Below, in pieces: positions 1-9,027 of a stretch of 64,000 bases of DNA. Position 1 is the first letter of the stretch, and each line of letters starts with the position of its first letter. Origin of the DNA: Microbispora sp. NBC_01189 (GTDB lineage: Bacteria; Actinomycetota; Actinomycetes; Streptosporangiales; Streptosporangiaceae); the NCBI RefSeq assembly GCF_036010665.1, contig NZ_CP108581.1, forward strand, positions 1,270,001 to 1,334,000, given 5' to 3'. Position numbers and translations under genes: made by a program. The notes under the pieces are model-generated. The model was not told the DNA's origin, did not search any database, and worked only from the letters and a program-made list of their open reading frames with translations.

Positions 1-2087
1 TCCTCCTGGAGGACCTGCACTGGGCCGACGACCAGACGCTCGCGCTGCTGCGCGCGCTGCCGAGCCTGCTCGCCGCCAGCCGGGTGCTGATCGTGGTGAC
101 CTGCCGCGACGGCGAGCTGAACGACCAGCAGCAGGACGTGCTGGCCGCGCTCGCGCGGCTCGACCCGGTGCGGGTCGGCCTCGGCGGCCTCGACGACGCG
201 GCGGTGGCGGAGCTGGTCCGGGCGACCTGCGTGCACGAGGTGGACGAGGAGGTCGTCAGCACGATCGTGGAGCGGGCTGGGGGCAACCCGTTCTTCGTGA
301 AGGAGACGGCCCGCCTGTTCGAGGCCGAGGCGGACATCTCCGAGGTGCCCTCGGGCGTGCGCGACGTGTTGCGGCGGCGGATCGCCCGGCTTCCCGAGCG
401 GGCCCAGCAGGTGCTGCTCCAGGCCGCGGTGATCGGCCGCGACGTGGACGTGGACGTGCTCGTCGACGTCTCCGGCGACGAGGACGCGGTCGTGGACGCG
501 GTCGAGGCGGCGCTGCTCGCCGGCCTTGTGACCGAGCCCGGCCCCGGGAAGCTCAGGTTCGACCACGACCTGGTCAGGGACACGATCTACTCCGACGCCT
601 CCCGGCTGCGCCGGTCGCGGCTGCACGCGGCGGTCGCCTCCGTCATCGAGCAGCGCAGCCCGAACGACGTCGCCGCGCTGGCCCACCACTACGACGCGGC
701 GGGCACGGTGGAGACCTCCGCCCAGGCCGTGCGGTACGCCGGCCTCGCGGCCGAGCAGGCCGAGCGGAGGTTCGCCCACCGCGAGGCGGCCACGCTGTGG
801 CAGCAGGCCATCGCCGCCTTCGATCGTGCTCACACAAGCCGGGCCCACGCGGGCCGCGGACCCGTACGGAACCGGCTGGAGTTACAGCTGCGGCTGATCA
901 GGGCGCTGGCGCTGTGCGGGGACATGACCGCCGCCCGCGCCCACCGTGGAGAGGCGATGGCGGTCGCGCTGCCGTTCGGCGACCTGGAACTGACCGCCCG
1001 CGTCGCGGCGGCCCTCGCGGTGCCGCACAAGGGCATCGCCCGCGACTTCACCCGTACGGCCTGGGAGATCGTCGACGTCACCGAGAAGGCCCTGGTCGAG
1101 CTCCCCGCGGGAGAGCAGTCGCTGCGGGCCAGCCTGCTCGCCACGCTCGCCCTCGAACTGGAGGGGTCGGCGACCGAGCGCGGCTACCAGGCGTCGCTGG
1201 AGGCCGAGGAACTGGCCCGGTCGAGCGGCGACCCCGCGCTGCTCGCCATGGCGCTGAGCGGCCGGCTGCGGCAGTCGTACACGCTGACGCAGGTCGACGA
1301 GCGGGAGACGATCGGCCGCGAACTGCTGCGGGTCGGCGCGGAGTCGGGCCAGATCGCCGTGCAGACGCTGGCGCACCTCGTGCTGCTGGAGTGCGCGGCG
1401 GCGCGGGGCGCCTTCGCCGAGGCCGACGAGCACCTCGCGCAGGCCGAGCTGCTCGGGCGGCGCTACGACCTGCCCGCCCCCGCCGCCGTCGGCGCGTGGT
1501 ACGCCGGGCAGCGGCTCATGATCACCGGTGACTACGCGGGGGCCGAACGCGCCTACCGGAACGCGGCGCGGCTGACCGCGCGCGCGGGCATGCTCGAAGG
1601 CCGCCAGGACCTGCCGCTGATCGCCACGTTCTGCCTGCACCTGGTGGACGGGCGGGCCGCGGAGATGGTCGATCCGCTGAGCGAGGCCCACCAGCGCGGC
1701 GCCAAGTGGACGCTCGACGCCTACGCCGTGGCGCTCGCCGCCGCCGGCCACGACAGGGACGCCCGGGTGGTGGCCACGAGCCGGGAACCGGTCCGCACCG
1801 ACTTCCTCTACGAGCTGACGCTCATCTGGCGCGCGCTCGCCGGGATGCTGCTCGACGACGAGGGCAGGATGCGGGAGGCGTACGAGAAGCTGGCGCCCTT
1901 CCATGACCGCATCGCCGGGGCGGGCACGGGGGTGGTCGCCCTCTGGCCGGTGGCCAAGACCCTCGGGGACCTCGCCGTACGACTCGGCCTGCCGTCCCGG
2001 GAGCACTACGAGAAGGCGCTGGCCGTGGCCGAACGGGTGGGCGTGCCGCGCTGGGTCGCCGAGGCCGGCGCGGCGCTCGGCGGATGA
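1..2087 (+). CDS. AAA-ATPase/TPR regulator, C-terminal part (gene cut by window start)
   Basis: The reading frame is already open at base 3 and reads LLEDLHWADDQ, a Walker B motif of the STAND/AAA ATPase domain found in large LuxR, SARP and cyclase-type regulators, so the real start lies upstream of the window. The following 600 residues are alpha-helical and Ala/Leu/Glu-rich, as expected for winged-helix and TPR-like repeats. The protein ends in EAGAALGG without any C-terminal LuxR helix-turn-helix, so any DNA-binding or catalytic domain would have to be N-terminal and outside the window. A SARP/BTAD or guanylate-cyclase-type regulator is possible, but I cannot choose. No cotranscribed partner is obvious, because 208 bases separate it from the next gene. 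Confidence 0.8.
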   Translation, partial: LLEDLHWADDQTLALLRALPSLLAASRVLIVVTCRDGELNDQQQDVLAALARLDPVRVGLGGLDDAAVAELVRATCVHEVDEEVVSTIVERAGGNPFFVKETARLFEAEADISEVPSGVRDVLRRRIARLPERAQQVLLQAAVIGRDVDVDVLVDVSGDEDAVVDAVEAALLAGLVTEPGPGKLRFDHDLVRDTIYSDASRLRRSRLHAAVASVIEQRSPNDVAALAHHYDAAGTVETSAQAVRYAGLAAEQAERRFAHREAATLWQQAIAAFDRAHTSRAHAGRGPVRNRLELQLRLIRALALCGDMTAARAHRGEAMAVALPFGDLELTARVAAALAVPHKGIARDFTRTAWEIVDVTEKALVELPAGEQSLRASLLATLALELEGSATERGYQASLEAEELARSSGDPALLAMALSGRLRQSYTLTQVDERETIGRELLRVGAESGQIAVQTLAHLVLLECAAARGAFAEADEHLAQAELLGRRYDLPAPAAVGAWYAGQRLMITGDYAGAERAYRNAARLTARAGMLEGRQDLPLIATFCLHLVDGRAAEMVDPLSEAHQRGAKWTLDAYAVALAAAGHDRDARVVATSREPVRTDFLYELTLIWRALAGMLLDDEGRMREAYEKLAPFHDRIAGAGTGVVALWPVAKTLGDLAVRLGLPSREHYEKALAVAERVGVPRWVAEAGAALGG

Positions 2088-2295
2088 GCCCGGCCCGGAG
2101 GCGTGGAAGCGAGGTGGAGGCGAGCTCGCGAAGGCCCCTGTCGGTGGTGGGCGCGTTCCCGACCGCGTCACACCGCACTACTTCGCGAACCCGTCGCCTC
2201 GTGTTCCGTCACTCTCAGGTGTACGGAGGGTGGATTGACCGTGAGTTGCCATCTGCTTGCAAACGTGGCGTTCTGTGACGCTAAGGTGAGGCCAC

Positions 2296-2820
2296 GTGCG
2301 AATCCCTGACCCTACGGCGGCCTCGGTGTTCGGCCTGCCTCTGTGGCTGGTCGTCGCGGTCGGCGCGGTCGCCCTGTTCGGCGCGTTCCAGGCGTACTAC
2401 TGGATCGGCCGCAGGCTCGGCGACGCCCTCCACCGCTCCCGGGTGGGCCGCAGGATCGGCCGGGAGCGGATCGAGCGCGTGGAGGGCGTGGTGCGCCGGT
2501 GGGGCGCGCTCGCCGTGTACGGCTGCTTCTGGGTGCCCGGGCTCCGGCACACCCTGCCGTGGGTGGCCGGCGCGCTGCGGGTGGACTACCGCTGGTATCT
2601 GGTGGCGAGCGCTCTCGGCTGCCTGACCTGGGTGCCGGTGACCTCCTTCGGTCTCTACTCGCTCCTGTGGGCCTGGCTGTCGCTCGCGGCCCGGTCCCCG
2701 GCGCTGGCGGCCGCCGCCGTGCTGGCTGCGGCGGTGGCGGTGGCGCTGCTCCTGCGGCGCCGGAGGAACCGGTCCGGCGCACCCGCCCCCGAAGCCGTGC
2801 GATCATGTCGGGATGCGTAA
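2296..2820 (+). CDS. DedA/VTT-domain membrane protein
   Basis: 174 residues starting at GTG 2296 behind AAGGTGAG. There are hydrophobic segments near residues 12-32, 100-125 and 135-155. The central block YWIGRRLGD followed by WVPGLRHTLPWVAGALR matches the VTT (SNARE-associated, DedA/Tvp38) domain with its conserved F/W-x-PG-R motif. Family members are inner-membrane proteins linked to lipid flipping and proton-motive-force homeostasis; the substrate here is unknown. The protein is somewhat shorter than typical DedA (about 200 residues). Its 3' end overlaps the start of the downstream carboxypeptidase by 8 bases, so the two are probably cotranscribed and translationally coupled, which suggests a cell-envelope role. 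Confidence 0.8.
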   Translation: MRIPDPTAASVFGLPLWLVVAVGAVALFGAFQAYYWIGRRLGDALHRSRVGRRIGRERIERVEGVVRRWGALAVYGCFWVPGLRHTLPWVAGALRVDYRWYLVASALGCLTWVPVTSFGLYSLLWAWLSLAARSPALAAAAVLAAAVAVALLLRRRRNRSGAPAPEAVRSCRDA

Positions 2821-3658
2821 CGGGGTACTCATCGCGCTGACCACTGTCGCCCTCGTCACGGCAGGGGCCGCCGCGGCGCCCGCGGCACAGGCCGAAGCAC
2901 ATGCGGCGCCGTCGGTGACGGCCCGCGAGGCCTATCTGGTCGACATGACGACGGGAACGATCCAGTTCGCCAAGCGGGAGACGCGGCGGGTGCCGGTCGC
3001 GAGCCTCACCAAGGTCATGACCGCGTACGTCGTCCGCCGCCAGGCCCGGCTGGACGACGTGGTGACGATCACCAAGGCCGACGTGAAGCACGCCCTGGCC
3101 GGCGGGGCCTCGGCGGCGGGACTGCGGGCGGGTGAGCGGCTCACCGTGCGCGACCTGCTCTACGCGCTCATGCTGCCCTCCGGCGCCGACGCCGCGCACG
3201 CCCTGGCCGAGCGGTACGGCCCGGGGACGGCGAAATTCGTGGCGCGGATGAACGACACGGCGAAGGGTCTCGGGCTGGGCGACACCCGTTACGCCAACCC
3301 CGACGGGCTGCCTTCCAAGGGCTACTCCACCGCCCGTGACCAGGCGACGCTGGCCGTGGCCGCGCTGCGGGACCCGGTGATCGCGTCCGTCGCCAGGAGC
3401 CCCAAGCGCGCGGTGACGAAGTCGCGCCTGCACCGGGCGCACGTGTGGCGCAACACCAACGAACTGCTGAAGGACGGCGCGGCAGGGCTGAAGACCGGCT
3501 ACACCCGCCAGGCCGGATACTGCCTGTCGTTCGCCGTCACCCGCGACGATCGCACGTACGTCGGGGTGCTGCTGGGCGAGCGCAGCGACCAGGCGCGCTA
3601 CACCACGGCGCGCAGGCTCCTCGCCTGGATCGACGAGGAGGGGCTCGCGCTGCCCTGA
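2813..3658 (+). CDS. D-alanyl-D-alanine carboxypeptidase, S11 family
   Basis: 281 residues with an N-terminal signal peptide (hydrophobic residues 5-25, Ala-rich cleavage region near AQA-EA). All three penicillin-binding motifs are visible: S64-LT-K67 (nucleophile), S123-GA in the SxN position and K227-TG. The Ala in place of Asn in the second motif is a variant seen in actinobacterial members. The enzyme trims the terminal D-Ala from peptidoglycan stem peptides outside the membrane. At 281 residues it lacks the C-terminal PBP5_C domain and membrane anchor of classical DacA, so it may be secreted. It overlaps the upstream DedA gene by 8 bases. Confidence 0.9.
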   Translation: MRNGVLIALTTVALVTAGAAAAPAAQAEAHAAPSVTAREAYLVDMTTGTIQFAKRETRRVPVASLTKVMTAYVVRRQARLDDVVTITKADVKHALAGGASAAGLRAGERLTVRDLLYALMLPSGADAAHALAERYGPGTAKFVARMNDTAKGLGLGDTRYANPDGLPSKGYSTARDQATLAVAALRDPVIASVARSPKRAVTKSRLHRAHVWRNTNELLKDGAAGLKTGYTRQAGYCLSFAVTRDDRTYVGVLLGERSDQARYTTARRLLAWIDEEGLALP

Positions 3659-3706
3659 GTCGGGCCAGTGAGTCGGGCCAGTGAGTCAGCCCGTGAGTCG
3701 GCCCGT
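3657..3706. repeat. Short tandem repeat between convergent genes
   Basis: Four imperfect 12-13-base units of the form GAGTCGGGCCAGT / GAGTCGGCCCGT follow the carboxypeptidase stop codon directly. They run into the 3' end of the opposite-strand SpoU gene, where they encode its repetitive last residues (LTGRLTG). This looks like local replication slippage. Confidence 0.75.
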
Positions 3707-4513
3707 GAGCGAGTTTCTGAGCAGGCCGTGGCAGGCGACGGCCGCGGCGGCGACCACGTTGAGCGAGTCGACGCCGAGGTCCATCGCCCGCGGGCTCATC
3801 GGGATGCAGACGGGCTGGTCGGCCTCGCGCAGCCAGTGGGACGACAGCCCGTCGCCCTCGGAGCCGAGCATCAGGGCGACCCGGCCGGACAGCGGGGCCT
3901 CGTCCAGCGGCACCGCCGACTGGTCCGGCGTGAGCGCCAGCAGGCGGAACCCGGCCGCCCTGACCTCCGCCAGCCCGCCGTGCCAGTCGATCATCCGGGC
4001 GTACGGGATGGCGAACACCGCGCCCATCGACACCTTGACCGCCCTGCGGTAGAGGGGGTCCGCGCAGCGCGGCGACAGCACGATCGCGCCGACGCCGAGC
4101 GCAGCGGCGCAGCGGAAGATCGCCCCCACGTTGCCGTGGTCGACCAGGTCCTCCAGGACGAGGATCCTTTCGGCGTCCGTCAGGAGGGCGCCGACGGAGG
4201 GCAGTTCCGTCCGTTCCATGGCGGCGAGCGCGCCCCGGTGCACCGGGAAACCGGTGACCCCCTCCATCACCTCGTCGGAGACGAGATACACGGTGGTTCC
4301 CCCGACGACGTCGGCCAGCGCGTCGAGCCACTTGGCCGTGGTGAGCACCGAACGCACCGGATGGCCGGCCCCGATCGCGCGCCTGATCACCTTCTCGCCC
4401 TCGGCGACGAACAGCCCGCGCTCGCTTTCCACGCTCCTGCGCAGGTCGACGTCACGCAACCGAACATAATCCGCCAGACGGGCGTCGGCGGCGTCCTCGA
4501 CCGGGATGACCAT
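3686..4513 (-). CDS. SpoU/TrmH-family RNA 2'-O-ribose methyltransferase
   Basis: 275 residues. The C-terminal SPOUT knot is clear: motif 1 NVGAIFRCAAALGV, motif 2 LMLGSEGDGLS and motif 3 IPMSPRAMDLGVDSLNVVAAAAVA, which together form the SAM-binding knot. The N-terminal 90 residues (GLFVAEGEKVIRRAI) match the RNA-binding SpoU substrate-binding domain. It should methylate ribose in rRNA or tRNA using SAM; the exact site is not predictable. It is divergent from the VWA gene and convergent with the carboxypeptidase. The C-terminal tail is encoded by the short tandem repeat noted at 3657. Confidence 0.88.
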   Translation of the reverse strand: MVIPVEDAADARLADYVRLRDVDLRRSVESERGLFVAEGEKVIRRAIGAGHPVRSVLTTAKWLDALADVVGGTTVYLVSDEVMEGVTGFPVHRGALAAMERTELPSVGALLTDAERILVLEDLVDHGNVGAIFRCAAALGVGAIVLSPRCADPLYRRAVKVSMGAVFAIPYARMIDWHGGLAEVRAAGFRLLALTPDQSAVPLDEAPLSGRVALMLGSEGDGLSSHWLREADQPVCIPMSPRAMDLGVDSLNVVAAAAVACHGLLRNSLTGRLTG

Positions 4514-4622
4514 CGGCCCAGGGTACGCCGTCGCAAACCATGCCCAGACAGAGAAACGGCCGTATCACCATGCTTCGCCCTGCCAGTATCGTCCCGTTAG
4601 CAATATGGAGAAAGAGGGCACC

Positions 4623-6446
4623 GTGGGCGGACGGCACCGCACAGACGAGCTCGATGGCGGCGGCTTCGAACCGCCGTACGAGCCCCCGTACGAGCGTGCG
4701 TACGAGCCCCCGTACGAGCCCCCGCCGCGGCGGCGGGCCGGGCGGGGCTCGGTGCTGGTCCCCCTGGCCGGGGCGGTCGCCCTGGCCGTGCTCCTCGGCG
4801 TCGCGGCCTACGTGGTGGTGAACAAGAGCCCCGGCTGCGCCGGTGAGAAGGTGTCGCTGTCCGTCGTGGCCTCACCCGACATCCAGCCGGCCATCAAGAA
4901 GATCGCCTCCAGGTTCGGCCAGGCGGGCAGGGCCGTGGACGGCAGGTGCGTCGCGGTGACGGTCAAGGCCGCCCAGTCCGCCGATGTCGCCAACGGGCTG
5001 GCCGGCACCGGGCCCACCAGCGGCAAGCTCGACCCCGACCTGTGGATCCCCGACTCCAGCCTCTGGCTGACCGGCCTGAAGAGCGCGCCCAAGCCCGCGG
5101 CGAACGCCGCCAGCACCCCCGTCGTGCTGGCCGCTTCCAGGGCCGGCGCGGAGAAGCTGCAGTCGGCCTTCAGCCCGAGCTGGACCGGCCTGATGAGCGC
5201 CGCTAACGCCGCCAACCCCGACGGCCTGGCGAAGAAGGTGCGCGTGCTCGCGCTCGACCCCACCCAGAACGCCGCGGGTCTCGGCGCGCTGCTGGCCGGG
5301 GCCGCCGTGCTCAACCAGGGAGGCGGGAGCGAGGAGACGCTCGTCGGCGTGCTGCGCCGGCTCTCGGAGTCGACCGTGCCGTCGCCGGAGAGCCTGTTCG
5401 CCACGCTGACCAAGGCCACGGCCCGCATTCCCGTCGGCGTGACCTCCGAGCAGGCCGTCTGGTCGTACAACACGACGACGACCCCCGCGAACCCGGCGGT
5501 CGCGCTCTATCCGGCCGAGGGCACGGTCAGCCTCGACTACCCGATGATCATCACGGCCCGGGACGCCGCGGCGCGCGAGGCCGCACAGGCCTTCGCGACC
5601 GAGGTCTCCTCGCCCAGCGGGAGGAAGACCGTCCAGGACTACGGTTTCCGCACCCCGGACGGCAAGGGCGGCAGCCTGCTCAAGCCGGACAACGGCGTCA
5701 GCGCCAAGAGGCCGGCCACGATCCCGTTGCCGGACGCCGCGGCCGTCACCCGCCTCTCCCAGGCCTGGCACCAGATCAAGCTCGGCACCAAGCTGCTCGC
5801 GCTGATGGACATCTCCGGCACCATGGCGCTGCCCGCCGACAAGAGCGGCATCACCCGGATGCGCGCGATCACCGACATCAGCATCGAGGGCCTGAAGCTG
5901 TTCCCCGACAAGGCCGAGATCGGCATCTGGGCGTTCTCCGACAACCTGCAGGGAGAGGGCGTCGACTGGAAGCCCATCGTGCACATCGGGCCGCTGGCCC
6001 AGCAGATCAACGGCGTGACCCGCCGTGACGTGATCACACAGGCGCTGCGGAACTCGCGGGCCATCCCCACCGGGAACACCGGCCTGAACGACACGCTCTG
6101 GGCCGCCTACCAGAAGATGACCAAGGAGTACGAGCCCGACAAGGTCAACACGATCCTGCTCTTCACCGACGGCGTCGGCAACGACGACCCGAACGGCGGC
6201 ATCTCCAACTCCGAGATCCTGCGGAAGCTGAAGGGCGCCTTCGATCCCAAGCGGCCGGTCAGCCTCCTGATCATCTCCTACAACACCCAGAAGGACGAGG
6301 ACCGGACGCAGATGACCTCCATCGCCAAGGCCACGGGCGGCGCCGCGTTCTTCCCGCAGACGGTGCTGGAGATCCGCAACATCTTCCTCAAGGGCATCGC
6401 CCGCCGCCTCTGCGCGCCCGACTGCGGGGACGGCGGGCAGCAGTGA
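4623..6446 (+). CDS. Membrane-anchored solute-binding-like/VWA-domain protein
   Basis: About 607 residues from GTG 4623, which has AGAAAGAGGG at good spacing; ATG 4605 in the same frame is the alternative. The order is a short cytoplasmic tail with EPPY repeats, one membrane helix (PLAGAVALAVLLGVAAYVVV), then an extracellular periplasmic-binding-like domain (KVSLSVVASPDIQPAIKKIA; TPVVLAASRAGAEKL), then a von Willebrand A domain. The MIDAS motif reads D-I-S-G-T (D-x-S-x-T/S), and the later LLFTDGVGND supplies the third metal loop. VWA domains bind divalent metal and protein partners. The role is unknown; cell-surface adhesion or metal-dependent complex assembly is an inference. Confidence 0.8.
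   Translation: MGGRHRTDELDGGGFEPPYEPPYERAYEPPYEPPPRRRAGRGSVLVPLAGAVALAVLLGVAAYVVVNKSPGCAGEKVSLSVVASPDIQPAIKKIASRFGQAGRAVDGRCVAVTVKAAQSADVANGLAGTGPTSGKLDPDLWIPDSSLWLTGLKSAPKPAANAASTPVVLAASRAGAEKLQSAFSPSWTGLMSAANAANPDGLAKKVRVLALDPTQNAAGLGALLAGAAVLNQGGGSEETLVGVLRRLSESTVPSPESLFATLTKATARIPVGVTSEQAVWSYNTTTTPANPAVALYPAEGTVSLDYPMIITARDAAAREAAQAFATEVSSPSGRKTVQDYGFRTPDGKGGSLLKPDNGVSAKRPATIPLPDAAAVTRLSQAWHQIKLGTKLLALMDISGTMALPADKSGITRMRAITDISIEGLKLFPDKAEIGIWAFSDNLQGEGVDWKPIVHIGPLAQQINGVTRRDVITQALRNSRAIPTGNTGLNDTLWAAYQKMTKEYEPDKVNTILLFTDGVGNDDPNGGISNSEILRKLKGAFDPKRPVSLLIISYNTQKDEDRTQMTSIAKATGGAAFFPQTVLEIRNIFLKGIARRLCAPDCGDGGQQ
4675..4724 (+). repeat. 12-base in-frame tandem repeat (EPPY/ERAY)
   Basis: Four copies of a 12-base unit close to GTACGAGCCCCC encode the EPPYEPPYERAYEPPYEPPP tail of the VWA protein just before its membrane helix. 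The copies are imperfect but in frame. Confidence 0.8.
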
Positions 6447-6635
6447 CCTCCGGGTGATCTCCGGGTGGCCTCCTGATTCACAAGGGCCGCAGGAGTCACT
6501 GTTTTCGCAGGTCATGCCGGTTGGGCATGGCTTCGGGCACGGCCGCGCGACCCGTAAACGGCGCCCGTCCGGGCGGCGTCCCACTCGTGTGGGGATCGGC
6601 GACAAGCGGTTCCGTCACACGGGGAGGAATATCCG

Positions 6636-8330
6636 TTGCCCGAATGGCCCGGCGTCGGGCGAGCCGACGACCATCGACTGCTGGAGGCGCTGCGGCGCGG
6701 CGACGCCGAGGCGGCGCCCGCCCTCTACGACGCGTACGCCGACCGGCTGAGCGACTACGCCTACACCCTGCTTCGCGACCTGGAGGCCGCGGCGCGCGCC
6801 ATGCACGACGCGCTGGTCGCCGCGTCCTGCCACGCCGGTCGGCTGACCGAGCCCGCCCGGCTGCGGACGTGGCTGTACGCGCTGACCCGGTCCGAGTGCG
6901 CCGCGCCCGAGACCACGGGAGGCCACGCCGGACCGGTGATCGCTCTCGACGAGTCGGCCGATCCCCCGCTCGCCGCGCTCGTGCAGGAGGTGCTGGGGGA
7001 GCTCGGCGTCGCCGAGCGCGAGCTGCTCACCCTCGCCGTACGGCACGGCCTGACGCCCGCCGAAGCAGGATCGGTCCTCGGGCTCTCCTCCCGGCAGGTG
7101 TCGGCGCGGCTCACCCGGGCCCGGGACCACCTGGAGAACGGCGCGGCGGCCCTCGTGCTGGCCCGGGTGGGCCGGGCCCACTGCCCCGGCCTGTCGGCGC
7201 TGGTGGACAACGGCGTGGGCGCCGACTGGCGGGACGGGCCGCTGAGCGACACGCTGCGCAAGCGGCTGAGCAGGCACGTCGCGGGCTGCGAGATCTGCCG
7301 GGAGGGCCGGGGCAGGCACGTGTCGGCCGAGCGGCTGCTGGACATGATCCCCGTCGCGTATCCGCCGCTGTCCGCCCGCCGCCAGGTGATCGACTCGATC
7401 CTGCGCGCCGACCCCCCGGCTGACGCCACCGGTCCCCTCGACGACCGCGGCTTCCCGGCCGCCGCGGCGCCGGGGCGCGCCGGGCGCAGGCGCCGCGGTG
7501 GACACGGCGGTGGACACGGCGGTGAGCATGGAAGTGGGCAGGGAGGTGGGCGCGGGGGGATGCGCAGACGGCCTCGTCCGCTCAAGGTCGCCCCGGTGCT
7601 GCTCGCCGCCGCCTGCGTCTTCGCCACCGCGGGCGGGCTCGCGCTGGTGTCCGGGGAGTCCCCCGCCGATCGCCTGGAGGCGGTGCGCGTGCCCCCGGCC
7701 ACCTCCCCCGCCGCCTCCCCCGCGCCGGACCCCGCGCCGGATCCCGCTCTGGACCCCGCTCTGGATCTGGACGAGGGCGATCCACCGGCCGACGACCAGA
7801 ACGACGAGCCCTCCGCCCCTCCGGACGATTCACCTGACTCGTCCCCCCAGCCGTCCCCCCACCCGGCCGCGACCGCCCCGCCCCACACCCTCCCACCGCC
7901 GGGGCGGTCGCGGCCGACATCCACCCGTACGACCCGCGCGCCGCAGCCGTCGCTCACCGCCCTGTGCCCGGGCGACCTCGGCGGGGCCACCGGCGCGACG
8001 ATCACGCTGGCGGCGCGCGGCTCGGCGATCGAATGGTCGGCCGGCGCGTCGGGCGGCCTCACCGTCTCTCCGCGGCAGGGCAGGCTGCGTGCTGGGGCGA
8101 GCGGCCGGATCACGCTCGCCGTCGCCGATCCGGCGGTCCCGGGCAGCGGTGTGGTGACCTTCCAGTCGGCCGCGGGCCGGCCGTCCTGCCGGCTCTCCTG
8201 GGACGGGCAGGACGGCGACGGCGGGCCCGGGCCGACCACCCGGCCCGACGACCCCAATGACGGTCACGGCGACGGGGCCACGACCGGCCCGTCTCCCGCC
8301 GGCGATCCGGCGCCCTCTCCCTCCCCGTGA
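6636..8330 (+). CDS. ECF sigma-like protein fused to zinc-finger anti-sigma segment, membrane helix and extracellular domain
   Basis: 564 residues from TTG 6636 behind GGGGAGGA (6621). Residues 1-170 look like an ECF sigma factor: a region 2-like stretch (LLEALRRGDAEAAPALYDAYADRLSDYAYTLLRD) and a region 4-like HTH (HGLTPAEAGSVLGLSSRQVSARLTRARDHL). Then comes a ZAS-type HxxxCxxC motif (HVAGCEIC), a His/Gly-rich linker (GGHGGGHGGEHG), a membrane helix (VAPVLLAAACVFATAGGLALVSG), a long Pro/Asp-rich spacer and an extracellular Ig/BACON-like domain (SAIEWSAGASGGLTVSPRQGRL). The region 2 promoter-recognition residues look degenerate, so it may not be an active sigma factor. It is best read as a one-protein sigma/anti-sigma membrane sensor; function unproven. 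Confidence 0.7.
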   Translation: MPEWPGVGRADDHRLLEALRRGDAEAAPALYDAYADRLSDYAYTLLRDLEAAARAMHDALVAASCHAGRLTEPARLRTWLYALTRSECAAPETTGGHAGPVIALDESADPPLAALVQEVLGELGVAERELLTLAVRHGLTPAEAGSVLGLSSRQVSARLTRARDHLENGAAALVLARVGRAHCPGLSALVDNGVGADWRDGPLSDTLRKRLSRHVAGCEICREGRGRHVSAERLLDMIPVAYPPLSARRQVIDSILRADPPADATGPLDDRGFPAAAAPGRAGRRRRGGHGGGHGGEHGSGQGGGRGGMRRRPRPLKVAPVLLAAACVFATAGGLALVSGESPADRLEAVRVPPATSPAASPAPDPAPDPALDPALDLDEGDPPADDQNDEPSAPPDDSPDSSPQPSPHPAATAPPHTLPPPGRSRPTSTRTTRAPQPSLTALCPGDLGGATGATITLAARGSAIEWSAGASGGLTVSPRQGRLRAGASGRITLAVADPAVPGSGVVTFQSAAGRPSCRLSWDGQDGDGGPGPTTRPDDPNDGHGDGATTGPSPAGDPAPSPSP

Positions 8331-8427
8331 GGAGATCCGCACCGGGCGGTAACAATCACGCGTCCTGAGGTGTCGATGAAAGTTTGAAAGGGGAAAAACG
8401 ACGCGACCGAGGATTTGAGGGGGCATT

Positions 8428-9027
8428 GTGGCCCAAGCATGGCTGCCCGGCGCAAGCCGACTTCCCTCCCCCGGGGACTCCGGATCGATGCTCGGAGGAG
8501 CCCCGAGGACCGTCTGGTTCATCTGGCCCGCCGATCCCCACGGGGTCTCGGCCAGATCCGTCGCCCAGCGGCTGATCCAGCTCCGCCGACCCTCCCACCT
8601 GGTGTGGAACCCGGTGACCGGGGAGATCGTCCAGTTGCTCCCGCCCACCCGGGCGGGCGGCGCGCTGGCCGCGGATCGGGGCAGGAACGGACGGGTCTGC
8701 GTGCAGATCCACGTCATCGGTTCGGCGAGGGAACCGTTCACCGACACCAAACTCGACGGCCTGGACGACATCCTGGCCTGGCTCGACTCCTGGGGGGTGC
8801 CGCGCCGCTGGCCGGCCGGCCCCCCGCTGCCCTATCCTCACTCCCTGGCGGCGGAGCGGAGCAGGCGCCTGTGGGCGCGGGGCGGGCACTTCGGCCACTC
8901 CCAGGTGCCCGGCACCCGGGAGGGCGACCCGGGGTCGATCGACATCGGCCGCATCATCGGAGACGACGCGCCCGGCCTGGAGGACTCCCTTCCCCGGGGC
9001 GGGCTCAGGCTTCTCCAGGAGGTATGA
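8428..9027 (+). CDS. Amidase-2-like/peptidoglycan-recognition fold protein, function uncertain
   Basis: 199 residues from GTG 8428 behind GAGGGGGC. The block HLVWNPVTGEIVQLLPPTRAGGALA, followed by VQIHVIG and ending in ARGGHFGHSQVPGTREGDPGSIDI, resembles the N-acetylmuramoyl-L-alanine amidase fold found in actinobacteriophage endolysins (GHxxVP...DPG). There is no signal peptide and the first zinc His is not evident, so it may be a degenerate, non-catalytic relative. Its last 23 bases overlap the end of the convergent MocR gene. Confidence 0.5.
   Translation: MAQAWLPGASRLPSPGDSGSMLGGAPRTVWFIWPADPHGVSARSVAQRLIQLRRPSHLVWNPVTGEIVQLLPPTRAGGALAADRGRNGRVCVQIHVIGSAREPFTDTKLDGLDDILAWLDSWGVPRRWPAGPPLPYPHSLAAERSRRLWARGGHFGHSQVPGTREGDPGSIDIGRIIGDDAPGLEDSLPRGGLRLLQEV

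Noticed and set aside
2235-2263. TTGACC as a -35 box for the DedA gene
   Set aside because: No acceptable -10 hexamer at 16-18 bases; not listed as a promoter.
4872-6605. 577-codon minus-strand frame opposite the VWA gene
   Set aside because: No domain signals and full overlap with the VWA protein; a typical high-GC antisense frame.
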